From Oceanicola sp. (GTDB lineage Bacteria; Pseudomonadota; Alphaproteobacteria; Rhodobacterales; Rhodobacteraceae): a DNA stretch of 64,000 bases. Numbering within the stretch: position 1 is the first letter of the stretch; each line of letters begins with the position of its first letter. The stretch covers positions 3,294,062-3,358,061 of the forward strand of contig CP051231.1 in NCBI GenBank assembly GCA_017792405.1, read 5' to 3'. Positions 25,083-33,167 of this stretch are shown in pieces. The position numbers and the translations under genes were made by a program. The notes beneath the pieces are model-generated. The model searched no databases. It was not told where the DNA came from and was given only the letters and a program-made list of their open reading frames with translations.

Positions 25083-25981
25083 GCCGTTTCCTCTGCATCG
25101 GTGAATGCATGGTCGAACTGGCCCAGACCGGGCCAGACACCTACCGCCGCGGCTTCGCGGGCGACACCTTCAACACCGCATGGTATGCCCGCCGCTGCCT
25201 CCCCGAGAGTTGGGATGTCAGCTACGCCACCGCCGTCGGCACAGATGCCACCTCCGCCGAGATGATTGCCTTCATGCAGGCCGAGGGCGTCAGCCCCGTC
25301 ACCCGCGAGATTACCGATCGTACCGTGGGGCTCTACATGATCGCCACCAAGGACGGCGAGCGCAGCTTCTCCTACTGGCGCAGCCACTCCGCCGCCCGCC
25401 TGCTGGGCGAAGATACCGACTGGCTTGCCAGCACCTTTGCCACTGCCGAGATGATCCATTTCTCCGGCATCACCCTCGCCATCCTCGCCCCCGACCAGCG
25501 CAGTCGCTTGTGCAATGCCCTGCGCTCCTCCCGCGCGACCGTCAGCTTCGATACCAACCTGCGCCCGCGCCTCTGGGAGAACGAGAACGCCATGAAGCGC
25601 GGCCTCACCCAAGGCGCCTCCGCCGCCTCCATCGTGCTTCCCAGCTTCGACGAAGAAACCGCCCTCTTCGGCGACCCCACGCCAGAGCACACCATCGCCC
25701 GCTACCGCGAGGCCGGGGCCTCCATCATCGCGGTGAAAAACGGCGCCGAGGCGCTCACGCTGGCCACGCCCGAGGGGATCACCGAGATCGCCTGCGATCC
25801 GGTCGACAAGGTGATCGACAGCACCGCCGCAGGCGACAGCTTCGCCGCACGCTTCCTCGCCGGCCTCGCCCAGCAGGAGCCGCCCGCCGAGGCCGCCCGC
25901 GCCGCCATGGGCCTTGCCGCCAAAGTCATCCGCGCGCCCGGCGCGCTCGTGCCAGATATCTTCTCAGGAGACAGCAAATGA
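25079..25981 (+). CDS. PfkB-family sugar kinase, 2-keto-3-deoxygluconate kinase-like
   Basis: A 300-residue ribokinase/PfkB kinase with start motif CIGECMVEL, an N-terminal FAGDTFNTAWYARR substrate loop typical of KDG kinases, and the C-terminal catalytic motif DSTAAGDSFAARFLAG with its Asp base. Phosphorylation of 2-keto-3-deoxygluconate (KdgK) fits, feeding the KDPG-type aldolase. Coupled by ATGA overlaps on both sides. Confidence 0.82.
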   Translation: MSRFLCIGECMVELAQTGPDTYRRGFAGDTFNTAWYARRCLPESWDVSYATAVGTDATSAEMIAFMQAEGVSPVTREITDRTVGLYMIATKDGERSFSYWRSHSAARLLGEDTDWLASTFATAEMIHFSGITLAILAPDQRSRLCNALRSSRATVSFDTNLRPRLWENENAMKRGLTQGASAASIVLPSFDEETALFGDPTPEHTIARYREAGASIIAVKNGAEALTLATPEGITEIACDPVDKVIDSTAAGDSFAARFLAGLAQQEPPAEAARAAMGLAAKVIRAPGALVPDIFSGDSK

Positions 25982-26937
25982 ACATCCTCATCATCGGCGG
26001 CGCAGGTGTCGTCGGGCAAAAGCTCGCCACCTCCCTCGCCGCCAAGGGCACACTGCGCGGCAAGCCGATCAGCCGCCTCACCCTCGCCGATGTGGTCGCC
26101 CCCGCCGCCGTCGAGGCACCCTTCCCGGTCGAGACCACAAAGTGTGACATCACCGACCCGGCCTCGATGGAAGCGATCATCACCGCCGAGACCGATGTGA
26201 TCTACCTGCTGGCCGCCATCGTCTCCGGTCAGGCCGAGGCCGAGTTCGAGCTGGGCTGGAACATCAACATGCACGGCACCATCAACGTGCTGGAGCGCGC
26301 CCGCACCCTCGGCACCTGCCCGGTGGTCGTGTTCTCGTCGTCGATGGCCGTCTACGGCGGCGACACGCCCGACCCGATCACCGATTTCTCCTCGCTGAAC
26401 CCGCAAACCTCCTACGGTGCGCAAAAGGCCATCGGCGAGATGATGGTCACCGACTACTCCCGCAAGGGCTACATCGACGGCCGCGCCTTCCGCCTGCCCA
26501 CCATCTCGGTGCGCCCCGGCAAGCCCAACGCGGCAGCCTCCGGTTTCATGTCGTCGATCTTCCGCGAGCCGCTGAACGGCCAGACCGCCAACTGCCCGGT
26601 CGATGACAGCTTCCCGCACTACTACCTCAGCCCGCGCAAATGCGTGGAAAACCTCGTGATCGGCGCCGAGATCCCGGCAGAAGAGTTCGGCCCCAACCGC
26701 GCCGTGCAACTGCCCGGCCGCATGTGGACAATCCGCCAGTGCATCGACGCGATGACCGCCGTCGCAGGCCCCGAGCCCGCAAAGCTCATCACCTGGAACG
26801 ATGATCCGGTGATCCAGAACATCGTGAAAGGCTGGCGCTTCGATCTGCGACCCGAAAAGGCCCTGCGCCTGGGCATGTCGGCGGACGAGACCTTCGAGGA
26901 CAACATCCGCTACTACATCGAAGACGATCGCCCCTGA
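25978..26937 (+). CDS. denD: NAD-dependent epimerase-family enzyme, D-erythronate dehydrogenase-like
   Basis: A 319-residue extended SDR with GGAGVVG at the N-terminus, SSSMAVYGG and the YGAQK active-site pair. The sequence (LLAAIVSGQAEAEFELGWNINMHGT in part, and PGKPNAAASGFMSSIFREPL in part) matches DenD, which oxidises D-erythronate to 2-dehydroerythronate. The OtnI/OtnC/OtnK set for the next steps lies at 33.2-35.8 kb on the other strand, so the assignment makes metabolic sense. It ends the operon. Confidence 0.78.
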   Translation: MNILIIGGAGVVGQKLATSLAAKGTLRGKPISRLTLADVVAPAAVEAPFPVETTKCDITDPASMEAIITAETDVIYLLAAIVSGQAEAEFELGWNINMHGTINVLERARTLGTCPVVVFSSSMAVYGGDTPDPITDFSSLNPQTSYGAQKAIGEMMVTDYSRKGYIDGRAFRLPTISVRPGKPNAAASGFMSSIFREPLNGQTANCPVDDSFPHYYLSPRKCVENLVIGAEIPAEEFGPNRAVQLPGRMWTIRQCIDAMTAVAGPEPAKLITWNDDPVIQNIVKGWRFDLRPEKALRLGMSADETFEDNIRYYIEDDRP

Positions 26938-27025
26938 TCCGGGCCACGCTTCGGGCCTCAAAGCCTCATCGCAGCCCGTGTTGCGGTGAGGCGGCTTCAG
27001 CCCGCCAGACCCGGCCCAAGCCTCC

Positions 27026-27820
27026 ATGCGCAAGCTGCTCACCGCCCTCCTGCTGACCCTCGCCGCCGCCTCGGCGCAGGCCGCACCCCGCACCCTTTGC
27101 ACCCTCATCATCGACGCAGCCACGGGCGCGGCGCTGCACGAGGCGGGCGATTGCGACACGCGCACCACCCCCGCCTCCACCTTCAAGCTCGCCCTCGCCG
27201 TCATCGGCTTCGAGGAGGGCTTTCTCACCGGCCCTCACGCCCCCGTCCTGCCCTTCCGCCCCGGTGACCCAGACTGGGGCGGTGCCAACTGGACCCGCGA
27301 AACAGACCCAACCGATTGGCTGCGCTACTCCGTCGTCTGGTATTCGCAGCGCATCACCCACGCGCTCGGGGAGCCAACCCTCACCCGCCACGCCCGCGCC
27401 ATGGGCTATGGCAACGCCGACTTCTCCGGTGATCCCGGCTTCAGCAACGGGCTCGACCGCGCCTGGATCGCCTCATCTCTGCAAATCTCCCCAAGCGAGC
27501 AAACCGCCTTCCTGCGCGGTCTGGTCACCGCCACCCTGCCCGTCTCGCTCGATACCATGGCGCAGACCCGCGCCATCACCCAGCGCTTCGAGGCGGGCGG
27601 CTGGGTGATCCACGGCAAGACCGGCGGCGCCTACCCGCGCCGCGCCGACCGGAGTTTCGATTATGCTGCGGGCTGGGGCTGGTTCGTCGGTTGGGCCGAG
27701 AAGGAGGGGCGCACCCTCGTCTTCGCCCGGCTCACACAGGCCCGCGAGCGCACGTCGCGCTCCCCCGGCCTTCTCACCCGCGATAGCCTGCTGGCCGACT
27801 GGCCGATGCTGGCGCCTTAG
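27026..27820 (+). CDS. Class D (OXA-type) beta-lactamase
   Basis: A 264-residue exported serine beta-lactamase or related penicillin-binding hydrolase. It has a signal peptide (about 1-20) and all class D motifs: S51-T-F-K54 (PASTFKLAL), S-V-V in YSVVWYSQ, Y-G-N in MGYGNADF and K-T-G in HGKTGG. The tryptophan-rich WGWFVGW block is also class D. It is monocistronic and flanked by catabolic genes, so it looks chromosomal, not part of a resistance cassette. Whether it confers resistance cannot be told. Confidence 0.9.
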   Translation: MRKLLTALLLTLAAASAQAAPRTLCTLIIDAATGAALHEAGDCDTRTTPASTFKLALAVIGFEEGFLTGPHAPVLPFRPGDPDWGGANWTRETDPTDWLRYSVVWYSQRITHALGEPTLTRHARAMGYGNADFSGDPGFSNGLDRAWIASSLQISPSEQTAFLRGLVTATLPVSLDTMAQTRAITQRFEAGGWVIHGKTGGAYPRRADRSFDYAAGWGWFVGWAEKEGRTLVFARLTQARERTSRSPGLLTRDSLLADWPMLAP

Positions 27821-27886
27821 CGCCGCCTCGGTCCACCAGCCAGAACCGGGCGAGACACCGCCCGATCCGTTAACACATCGCCGTCA

Positions 27887-27942
27887 TGCACATCTGCATA
27901 TGCATAGGATGTGCATGGGATGTGCATCAGTTGTGCATCAAC
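27887..27942. repeat. 11-bp-phased TGCAT array, copy 1
   Basis: Four TGCAT units start at 27901, 27912, 27923 and 27934, exactly 11 bases apart (TGCATAGGATG, TGCATGGGATG, TGCATCAGTTG, TGCATCAACAA). They are preceded by irregular TGCAC/TGCAT copies at 27887 and 27895. The palindrome GCGTTAACGC follows at 27951-27960. A nearly identical inverted copy is at 51880-51918. The helical-turn spacing suggests a cooperative DNA-binding array. It lies between two convergent genes. Confidence 0.7.
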
Positions 27943-27997
27943 AAAATATAGCGTTAACGCCCATCCGGCCCCGCCGCACAGGCATTAACGCAAAGCC

Positions 27998-28936
27998 TCA
28001 GTTGACCGGCGTCAGCAGGTCGTTTCCGGCCAGAAAAGCGCTGATATTGTCGCGCTGAAGCTTCGCCATCGCCGCCCTCGTCTCCACCGTGCCGGAGCCT
28101 TGGTGCGGCTGGATCACCACGTTGTCGAACTCGTAGAACCGCTCGTCGATCTTCGGCTCGTTCACGAACACGTCCAGCCCCGCGCCATAGATCCCGCCGC
28201 TCTTCAGCGCGGCGATCAGCGCCTCTTCATCCACCGTCGACCCGCGCGAGATGTTCACCAGGATGCCGCGCGGCCCCAGCGCCTCAAGCACCTCTTTCGA
28301 AACGATATTTTCGGTCGCCTTGCCACCCACCGTGGCCACGATCAGGTAGTCCACAGCGGCGGCCAGCGCCTCGGGGCTGTCATGATAAGTCCAGCCCGGA
28401 GTCTCCTTCTCGGAGCGGCTCCAATAGTGCAGGTCCATCTTGAACGGCACCAGCCGCTCGGCAATCTCACGCCCGATCCGGCCAAGGCCAAGGATGCCCG
28501 CGCGGCCCCCACTGACCTTGCGGTTCAGCCGATATTCACCCTTTTCGGCCCATGATCCCGAGCGCGCCCACTGGCTCGCATGTTCCATCTCCCGGCCGCA
28601 CATCAGGAGCATCGCCACGGCAAGGTCTGCCACGTCGTCATTGAGCACGTCAGGGGTGTTGGTCACGCGAATATCGCGCTCCGAGGCGGCCGCCACGTTA
28701 ATGGAGTCGTAACCAACCCCGAAGTTGGCGATGACACCGAGGTTCGGCAGCAGGTCCATCGCCTCGGCGCCAAACGGCTTGTGCCCCTTGAAGCCCGCAG
28801 CGGTGATACCCGCCCGCGTGGCCTCATCGAGGCTGCCGATCTCGGTGGTTTCCGCCAGAAAAACCGGGTCGAACGTCTCTTTCAGCTTGGCCAGATCGGC
28901 CTCGCTGTAGTTCCCGATTGCGATCACCTTGCTCAT
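27998..28936 (-). CDS. D-isomer-specific 2-hydroxyacid dehydrogenase
   Basis: A 312-residue NAD(P)-dependent 2-hydroxyacid dehydrogenase (glyoxylate/hydroxypyruvate reductase type). The Rossmann motif is GILGLGRIGREIAERL, the catalytic Arg is in VNISRGSTVDEEAL, and the catalytic His is in IQPHQGSGT. It is monocistronic behind the palindrome at 28964-28977. If the nearby RuBisCO-like enzyme releases glycolate, this dehydrogenase could handle C2 or C3 hydroxyacids, which is inference. Confidence 0.88.
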   Translation of the reverse strand: MSKVIAIGNYSEADLAKLKETFDPVFLAETTEIGSLDEATRAGITAAGFKGHKPFGAEAMDLLPNLGVIANFGVGYDSINVAAASERDIRVTNTPDVLNDDVADLAVAMLLMCGREMEHASQWARSGSWAEKGEYRLNRKVSGGRAGILGLGRIGREIAERLVPFKMDLHYWSRSEKETPGWTYHDSPEALAAAVDYLIVATVGGKATENIVSKEVLEALGPRGILVNISRGSTVDEEALIAALKSGGIYGAGLDVFVNEPKIDERFYEFDNVVIQPHQGSGTVETRAAMAKLQRDNISAFLAGNDLLTPVN

Positions 28937-28963
28937 GGCCTGTTCCTCCCCGGCGGCGCGTCA

Positions 28964-28977
28964 AATGGTATACCATT
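28964..28977. promoter_or_regulatory. GntR-type operator upstream of the 2-hydroxyacid dehydrogenase
   Basis: AATGGTATACCATT, a perfect 14-base palindrome 27 bases before the ATG at 28936, is the same core as the site at 20037-20054. The two share 15 bases (AAATGGTATACCATT). It lies between this gene and the end of the apnO gene, giving the dehydrogenase its own regulated promoter. Confidence 0.78.
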
Positions 28978-29010
28978 CCCTCGCAGTGCGCCGCCGGGGA
29001 GTCAAGCCGC

Positions 29011-29853
29011 TCAGCCTTCGCAGATCTCCTGCACCGACTTTTTCACCGCCTCCAGCGAGAAGACCTGATCCAGCCAGTCTTCCTTGAAGATCACGCTCTT
29101 GGCCTTGTCGATCGCCATCAGGGCGCCATCGCTGAACTTGCCCTCCGGGAAGATGCCAAAGGCAATCGCCAGTTCGATCTTCAGATGCCCCAGCACAAAG
29201 TCATGCGCCGCCGCCTCCGGCACCCCCATGCTCACCGCCCGGTCGGTTGCATCGCGCAGCGCAAGGCTCATGGTGGCGGCCACCGTCTCGCTCAGCGCAG
29301 GCTCCAGCACGGCGATGTTTTCCAGCGTGCAGCGATGGCTCCGGGCCACCGGCGAATAGATGATCTTCGCGATTTCCTCGCAGAGCGCATAGTGCTCCTC
29401 CGGCCCCTGGATCAGCGCGCAAACGATCCCCTGCGGCGCCGCGATCCCGCCGAAGTAATCGGCCTGCGCCTCCTTGGTTTCCTGCACCTCGAGGATATGC
29501 GGGTGGCAAGGATGGGTGCAGAAATAGGTGATGTCATCGCGCTCCGGCATCTCCCCCGCATAGGGCGCTGCCGCATCCAGCACGATCACCGCCGCGCCGG
29601 GCTTCAGCTTGTCGACAAAGCCATGCGCGATCTTGCCGATCAGCCGGTCCGGCACCGCCATCAGCACCACATCGGCATCGCTGATCGCGTTGTCGCCATC
29701 GGTCACGGCCTCAACGCCCACCTCGTCCAGCAGCCGCTTGCGGCCCACCTCGGACACCTCAACATGGTCGATCTCAAAGCGCGTGGGCTTGAGGTTCTGC
29801 GCCAGCCGAACGCCCATCTTTCCGCCCGCACCGAGCAAAGCCACCTTGGTCAT
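29011..29853 (-). CDS. apnO: D-apionate oxidoisomerase-like protein
   Basis: A 280-residue protein with an N-terminal Rossmann motif (VALLGAGGKMGVRLAQNL) and a C-terminal 6-phosphogluconate-dehydrogenase-like helical domain. Metal-site histidines are in FCTHPCHPHI, with RDDITYF and GPEEHYALCEEIAK segments. This matches ApnO, which converts D-apionate to 3-oxo-isoapionate. The next genes upstream in the operon encode the matching kinase and RuBisCO-like protein, which supports the call. The ATG at 29853 is preceded by GGAGGA; one base separates it from the kinase stop. Confidence 0.82.
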   Translation of the reverse strand: MTKVALLGAGGKMGVRLAQNLKPTRFEIDHVEVSEVGRKRLLDEVGVEAVTDGDNAISDADVVLMAVPDRLIGKIAHGFVDKLKPGAAVIVLDAAAPYAGEMPERDDITYFCTHPCHPHILEVQETKEAQADYFGGIAAPQGIVCALIQGPEEHYALCEEIAKIIYSPVARSHRCTLENIAVLEPALSETVAATMSLALRDATDRAVSMGVPEAAAHDFVLGHLKIELAIAFGIFPEGKFSDGALMAIDKAKSVIFKEDWLDQVFSLEAVKKSVQEICEG

Positions 29854-29854
29854 C

Positions 29855-31168
29855 TCATTCTCCTCCTGCGGCACCACCGCCGCGTTTGATCCATCCAAAA
29901 TAATCGTCCGACCCCATCTGCCCGCCCTTCAGCGCCAGCTCGAGCCCGGCCAAATTCTCATCTTCCGAATGCGCCCTGAGCAGCGCCGCACCGGGGATCG
30001 TCGGGGCCAGCGCGGTAAAGGCATAAAGCCCCAGCTCGCGGCTCGCGTGCCCGCTGGTGTCGCCGCCCGAAATCACCGCGCGCTTCAGCCCCGTCTGCCT
30101 GAGCAACCGCGCCAGCACCTTGCCCAGCGCCGCACCGATCCGCGCATTTGCCTCTTCCATCCCGCCCGCCGGCACCGCCGCCCGCAGCCGCGCCACGGCA
30201 GGGTCATCCGGCCCCTTGGCGGTGTAGATCAGCGGGTCGCGCCCGGCCTCCAGCGCCCTGAGCGCCGCCTCATAGGCCCCCGTCTCCTCGCCCTTCACGG
30301 CGGCCACCGCATCCAGCTCGATCCCCTCGAACCCATGCGCCTCCGCCCATGCAATCTGCGCCGCCGTCACCGGCGAAACCGAGCCGGACACCGCCAGCAT
30401 CCGCTCCACCGGCCCGGCGCTCTCGCCCCGGTCCTCCGCAGGCAGCCATCCCTGCGCGCGCCAGTGCTCCACCAGCGCGTATTCCACCCCCTGCGAACCC
30501 ACCGCAAACACCGGCGACTGGTCCCACATCCGCTGCCCGACCCGGCCCATATGCGCATCCGTCATCGCGTCGAACGACCAGACCTCGGCCTCCGGGCTGG
30601 CCCCTAGGTCCTCCAGCGACACCAGCCCAAAGCTCTTGCCAGTCTGCCTCGCCAGATGCCGCGCCACGTCGCTCTCATCCATCGGCGTCACCGGATGCCG
30701 CGCCATCACCGGGTGCCGGTCGAGCCGGAAAACCCCGCCGGGACCGGAGGCAAACAAATGCCCGAAAGCCTGGTAGCGCCGCATCTTCGGCGCGGCGAGG
30801 AGGCACGGAATGAACGGCCCCCGGACCACCTCCGCCCCAAGGTCGATCGCCTTCCCGATCGAGCCGATCTCGGGCGATGAATCCAGCGTCGAGCACGTCT
30901 TGTAATGCACCACCCGCGCCCCGGTTTCGGCCAGAAAGCGGAACACCCCCGGCAACTCCCGCTCCATCCAGCCGGGCGAATGCGAGCGCGCCGTGGTCGC
31001 AACCCCGACCGCCCGCACGCCCGGAAACCGCGCCAGCTGCGCCTCCGTTGGCACGTCGAGGAACAGCACCGCAGGCACGCCCGCGAACTCCAGCACCTCC
31101 ATGCTGGCCGCCGAGCCGGTGAAGTCGTCCCCCACCCAGCCGATCAGAGTGCCGCCCGGCAGGCTCAT
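29855..31168 (-). CDS. oiaK: Four-carbon acid sugar kinase family (DUF1537), 3-oxo-isoapionate kinase-like
   Basis: A 437-residue DUF1537 kinase. The N-terminal domain starts LIGWVGDDFTGSAASMEVL (the family GDDFTG motif) and has HYKTCSTLDSSPEIGSIG. The C-terminal nucleotide-binding domain has ISGGDTSGHASRELG. The operon order regulator, RuBisCO-like protein, kinase, ApnO points to OiaK, which phosphorylates 3-oxo-isoapionate. The start at 31168 overlaps the RuBisCO-like stop by four bases. It is distinct from the second DUF1537 kinase at 34564. Confidence 0.85.
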   Translation of the reverse strand: MSLPGGTLIGWVGDDFTGSAASMEVLEFAGVPAVLFLDVPTEAQLARFPGVRAVGVATTARSHSPGWMERELPGVFRFLAETGARVVHYKTCSTLDSSPEIGSIGKAIDLGAEVVRGPFIPCLLAAPKMRRYQAFGHLFASGPGGVFRLDRHPVMARHPVTPMDESDVARHLARQTGKSFGLVSLEDLGASPEAEVWSFDAMTDAHMGRVGQRMWDQSPVFAVGSQGVEYALVEHWRAQGWLPAEDRGESAGPVERMLAVSGSVSPVTAAQIAWAEAHGFEGIELDAVAAVKGEETGAYEAALRALEAGRDPLIYTAKGPDDPAVARLRAAVPAGGMEEANARIGAALGKVLARLLRQTGLKRAVISGGDTSGHASRELGLYAFTALAPTIPGAALLRAHSEDENLAGLELALKGGQMGSDDYFGWIKRGGGAAGGE

Positions 31169-32409
31169 CCAAAGGCCTCCAACGCGCCCTTCAGCGCGGG
31201 CCGCGTGGCCGCATAGTCCGCCGCCGGAACGCCAGATACCGCCGCGTCCCAAGCCTCCCGCAGCGAGGCCACGCCCGCCGCCGGCCCGTCCGGGTGCGCC
31301 ATGATCCCGCCGCCCGCCGCGTGAATGCAATCGGCATGGCCGACCCGCGCATAGGTCTCCGCCGCTTGCACCGCCGTCTGACCCGAGGAGAACACCGGCA
31401 TCGCCACGCAGGGCTTGTCCTCCCACATCGGCGTGCCGACCGAGAGCGCCGAGGCGACCACACTGTCGTCCCCCTCCGAGAACTTGTTGCGCAGCCCGTT
31501 CACATGCATGTGGTCCGCCCCCGCCAGCCGCCAGAGCTTGCTCCAGGCGGTGTAATCCCAGCCCAGCATGTCGGCGCGGCTCAGGTAGCCCCAGCCGCAG
31601 CGGTGCGCATGGATCGGCAGCTCGGAGTGGCGCGAGAAGGCAAGAAACCCGGCAAAGCCCACCGAGTTCAGCGAAACCATCGCGCAGGTCGCCCCAAGCT
31701 CAAGCAGCAGGTCATGCCGCCGCCGAATCTCGTCCACTTCGCCTGTGAGGTTGAAGGCAAACATCACCTTCTTGCCGGTCTTTTCGGCATGGTCGTTCAG
31801 CACGCGCATCACCGCCCGCGCCCGGTCGTCGAACGGGCAATTCGGCCCGTCGCTCTGCAACTCGTCATCCTTGATGAAGTCAATGCCCGCCGCGGCCAGA
31901 TCACCGGCCAGCGCCGCCGTCTCCTCCGGCCCGAAGCCCACAGAGGGCTTCACGATGGTGCCGATCAACGGCCCGCTCTCGACGCCGCTCAACCGCCGCG
32001 TCCCCTCGATGCCAAACTTTGGCCCCGGATAGGCCGCGCCAAACGCCCGCGGCAGGCGGATGTCCCGCAGCCGCAGCCCCGAGAACTGGCGCAGCTCAAA
32101 GAGGTTGCCCGCCACCGTCGCTACAAGGTTGGGGATAGACGCCCCGATATTCCCCATCGGCCAACTCAACGTCACCTTCGCCCGCGTATACCGCTCGCCC
32201 GTGGCTCCACCGCCCAGCGACGGCTCTGCCACCTCGCCCACGACCTCCAGCGCCTCCACCCGCGCCGCCGAGCGCTCGCGCAGCTCCGGCGTCTCCCCGG
32301 GCACAGAAACGAAGGTGCCGGAACTCTGCTCCCCCGCCATCGCCTCCGCCGCCTTGGCCGGGTCCACCGGGGTTTCGATCAGATAGTCCGCTTCGATGCG
32401 TTCACTCAT
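31165..32409 (-). CDS. oiaX/oiaT: RuBisCO-like protein (3-oxo-isoapionate-4-phosphate decarboxylase or transcarboxylase/hydrolase)
   Basis: A 414-residue RuBisCO large-subunit homologue. The catalytic lysine motif is GTIVKPSVG (Lys154). The carbamylated-lysine/metal triad IDFIKDDE (Lys180, Asp182, Glu183) is intact. The phosphate-binding SSGQ and HAAGGGIMAHPDG motifs are present. Acid-sugar RuBisCO-like proteins act on 3-oxo-isoapionate-4-phosphate, either decarboxylating it (OiaX, giving erythrulose phosphate) or splitting it to 3-phosphoglycerate and glycolate (OiaT). Which one this is cannot be told without alignment. True CO2 fixation is not expected. Confidence 0.87.
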   Translation of the reverse strand: MSERIEADYLIETPVDPAKAAEAMAGEQSSGTFVSVPGETPELRERSAARVEALEVVGEVAEPSLGGGATGERYTRAKVTLSWPMGNIGASIPNLVATVAGNLFELRQFSGLRLRDIRLPRAFGAAYPGPKFGIEGTRRLSGVESGPLIGTIVKPSVGFGPEETAALAGDLAAAGIDFIKDDELQSDGPNCPFDDRARAVMRVLNDHAEKTGKKVMFAFNLTGEVDEIRRRHDLLLELGATCAMVSLNSVGFAGFLAFSRHSELPIHAHRCGWGYLSRADMLGWDYTAWSKLWRLAGADHMHVNGLRNKFSEGDDSVVASALSVGTPMWEDKPCVAMPVFSSGQTAVQAAETYARVGHADCIHAAGGGIMAHPDGPAAGVASLREAWDAAVSGVPAADYAATRPALKGALEAFG

Positions 32410-33119
32410 TGGAAGTGATCCTGGTGATAGAGTTCATTCGCGCGCTCGAGGTGGTCGCGCATGGCCTTCGCCGCCGCGCCCTCATCCCCCGCTGCAATCG
32501 CATCGAGGATGGCGCGGTGCTCGGTCAGTGTCAGTTGCTCCAATCCGCGCTTGCGCACCGCCTCTGCGTGAAAGTCGCGCAACCAATCGAACACGCCCGC
32601 AGCGAGGGTTTCGAAGATGGGATTTGCCGAAATGGCCGCGATGCGACGGTGGAACTTGCCGTCGATCTCAAGGAACTTCTCCGGCTCCTCGGCCGAAAGC
32701 TCCTGCGCCGCCAGCAGCGCCTCCAGCGAGGCGATATCAACCTCGGTCCGGCGGCGCGCGGCAATCCGGGCCATCTCGGCCTCCAGCGCCGCGCGGGCCT
32801 CTTTCAGGTGGTCCATCGACGAGGTATGCGCGAGCAGGTGCCGCACCCCGGTGCCCAGCTGCCCGATCAGCCCGTCGAGCGACGGCTCCGCCACCCTCGG
32901 GCGCCCGCCATGGCGAATTTCGATCACGCCCCGATGCTGGAGCGCCTGCATCGCTTCGCGGATCGCCGGTCGCCCGATCTCGTATCGCGCCATCAGCTCC
33001 CGCTCGGAGGGCAAGGCATCGCCCGGGCCAAGGCCGTCCTCGCGGATCAACCGCAGCAGACGATCCTGCACCTCATCGGCCAGCTTCCGGGGCTTTATCT
33101 GATCTGGTAAACTCATCAT
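32406..33119 (-). CDS. GntR-family regulator (FCD subfamily) of the RuBisCO-like operon
   Basis: A 237-residue regulator with an N-terminal winged HTH (ELMARYEIGRPAIREAMQALQHRGVIEIRHGG in parts; key motif RPAIREAMQAL) and a C-terminal FCD ligand-binding domain with metal-binding positions (EIDGKFHRRIA, EHRAILDAI). It heads the leftward operon with the RuBisCO-like protein, OiaK and ApnO (ATGA overlap). Half-sites CTGGTA and TACCAG flank its start, so it probably represses itself and the AATGGTATACCATT sites. Two ATGs (33119, 33116) are possible. Confidence 0.88.
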   Translation of the reverse strand: MMSLPDQIKPRKLADEVQDRLLRLIREDGLGPGDALPSERELMARYEIGRPAIREAMQALQHRGVIEIRHGGRPRVAEPSLDGLIGQLGTGVRHLLAHTSSMDHLKEARAALEAEMARIAARRRTEVDIASLEALLAAQELSAEEPEKFLEIDGKFHRRIAAISANPIFETLAAGVFDWLRDFHAEAVRKRGLEQLTLTEHRAILDAIAAGDEGAAAKAMRDHLERANELYHQDHFQ

Positions 33120-33124
33120 ACCAG
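33104..33124. promoter_or_regulatory. Degenerate operator at the gntR start
   Basis: CTGGTA at 33104-33109 and TACCAG at 33119-33124 form an inverted pair nine bases apart, overlapping the start codon. The half-site TGGTAT matches the core of the two perfect palindromes, so weak autoregulation is plausible. Confidence 0.4.
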
Positions 33125-33167
33125 TTGCTAGCGCAAGCGCCCGCGCCGATCAAGAGCCTTGCTTGGC

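Noticed and set aside
27887..27942. CRISPR array
   Set aside because: Repeat period is only 11 bases, with no spacers of normal length and no cas genes.
27893..27952. 21-codon ORF inside the TGCAT array
   Set aside because: It opens with ATG and ends in TAG, but there is no ribosome-binding site, and the peptide similarity to the second array follows from the DNA repeat itself.
31165..32409. Genuine CO2-fixing RuBisCO
   Set aside because: Length, operon context (OiaK, ApnO) and absence of a small subunit or phosphoribulokinase indicate a RuBisCO-like protein.
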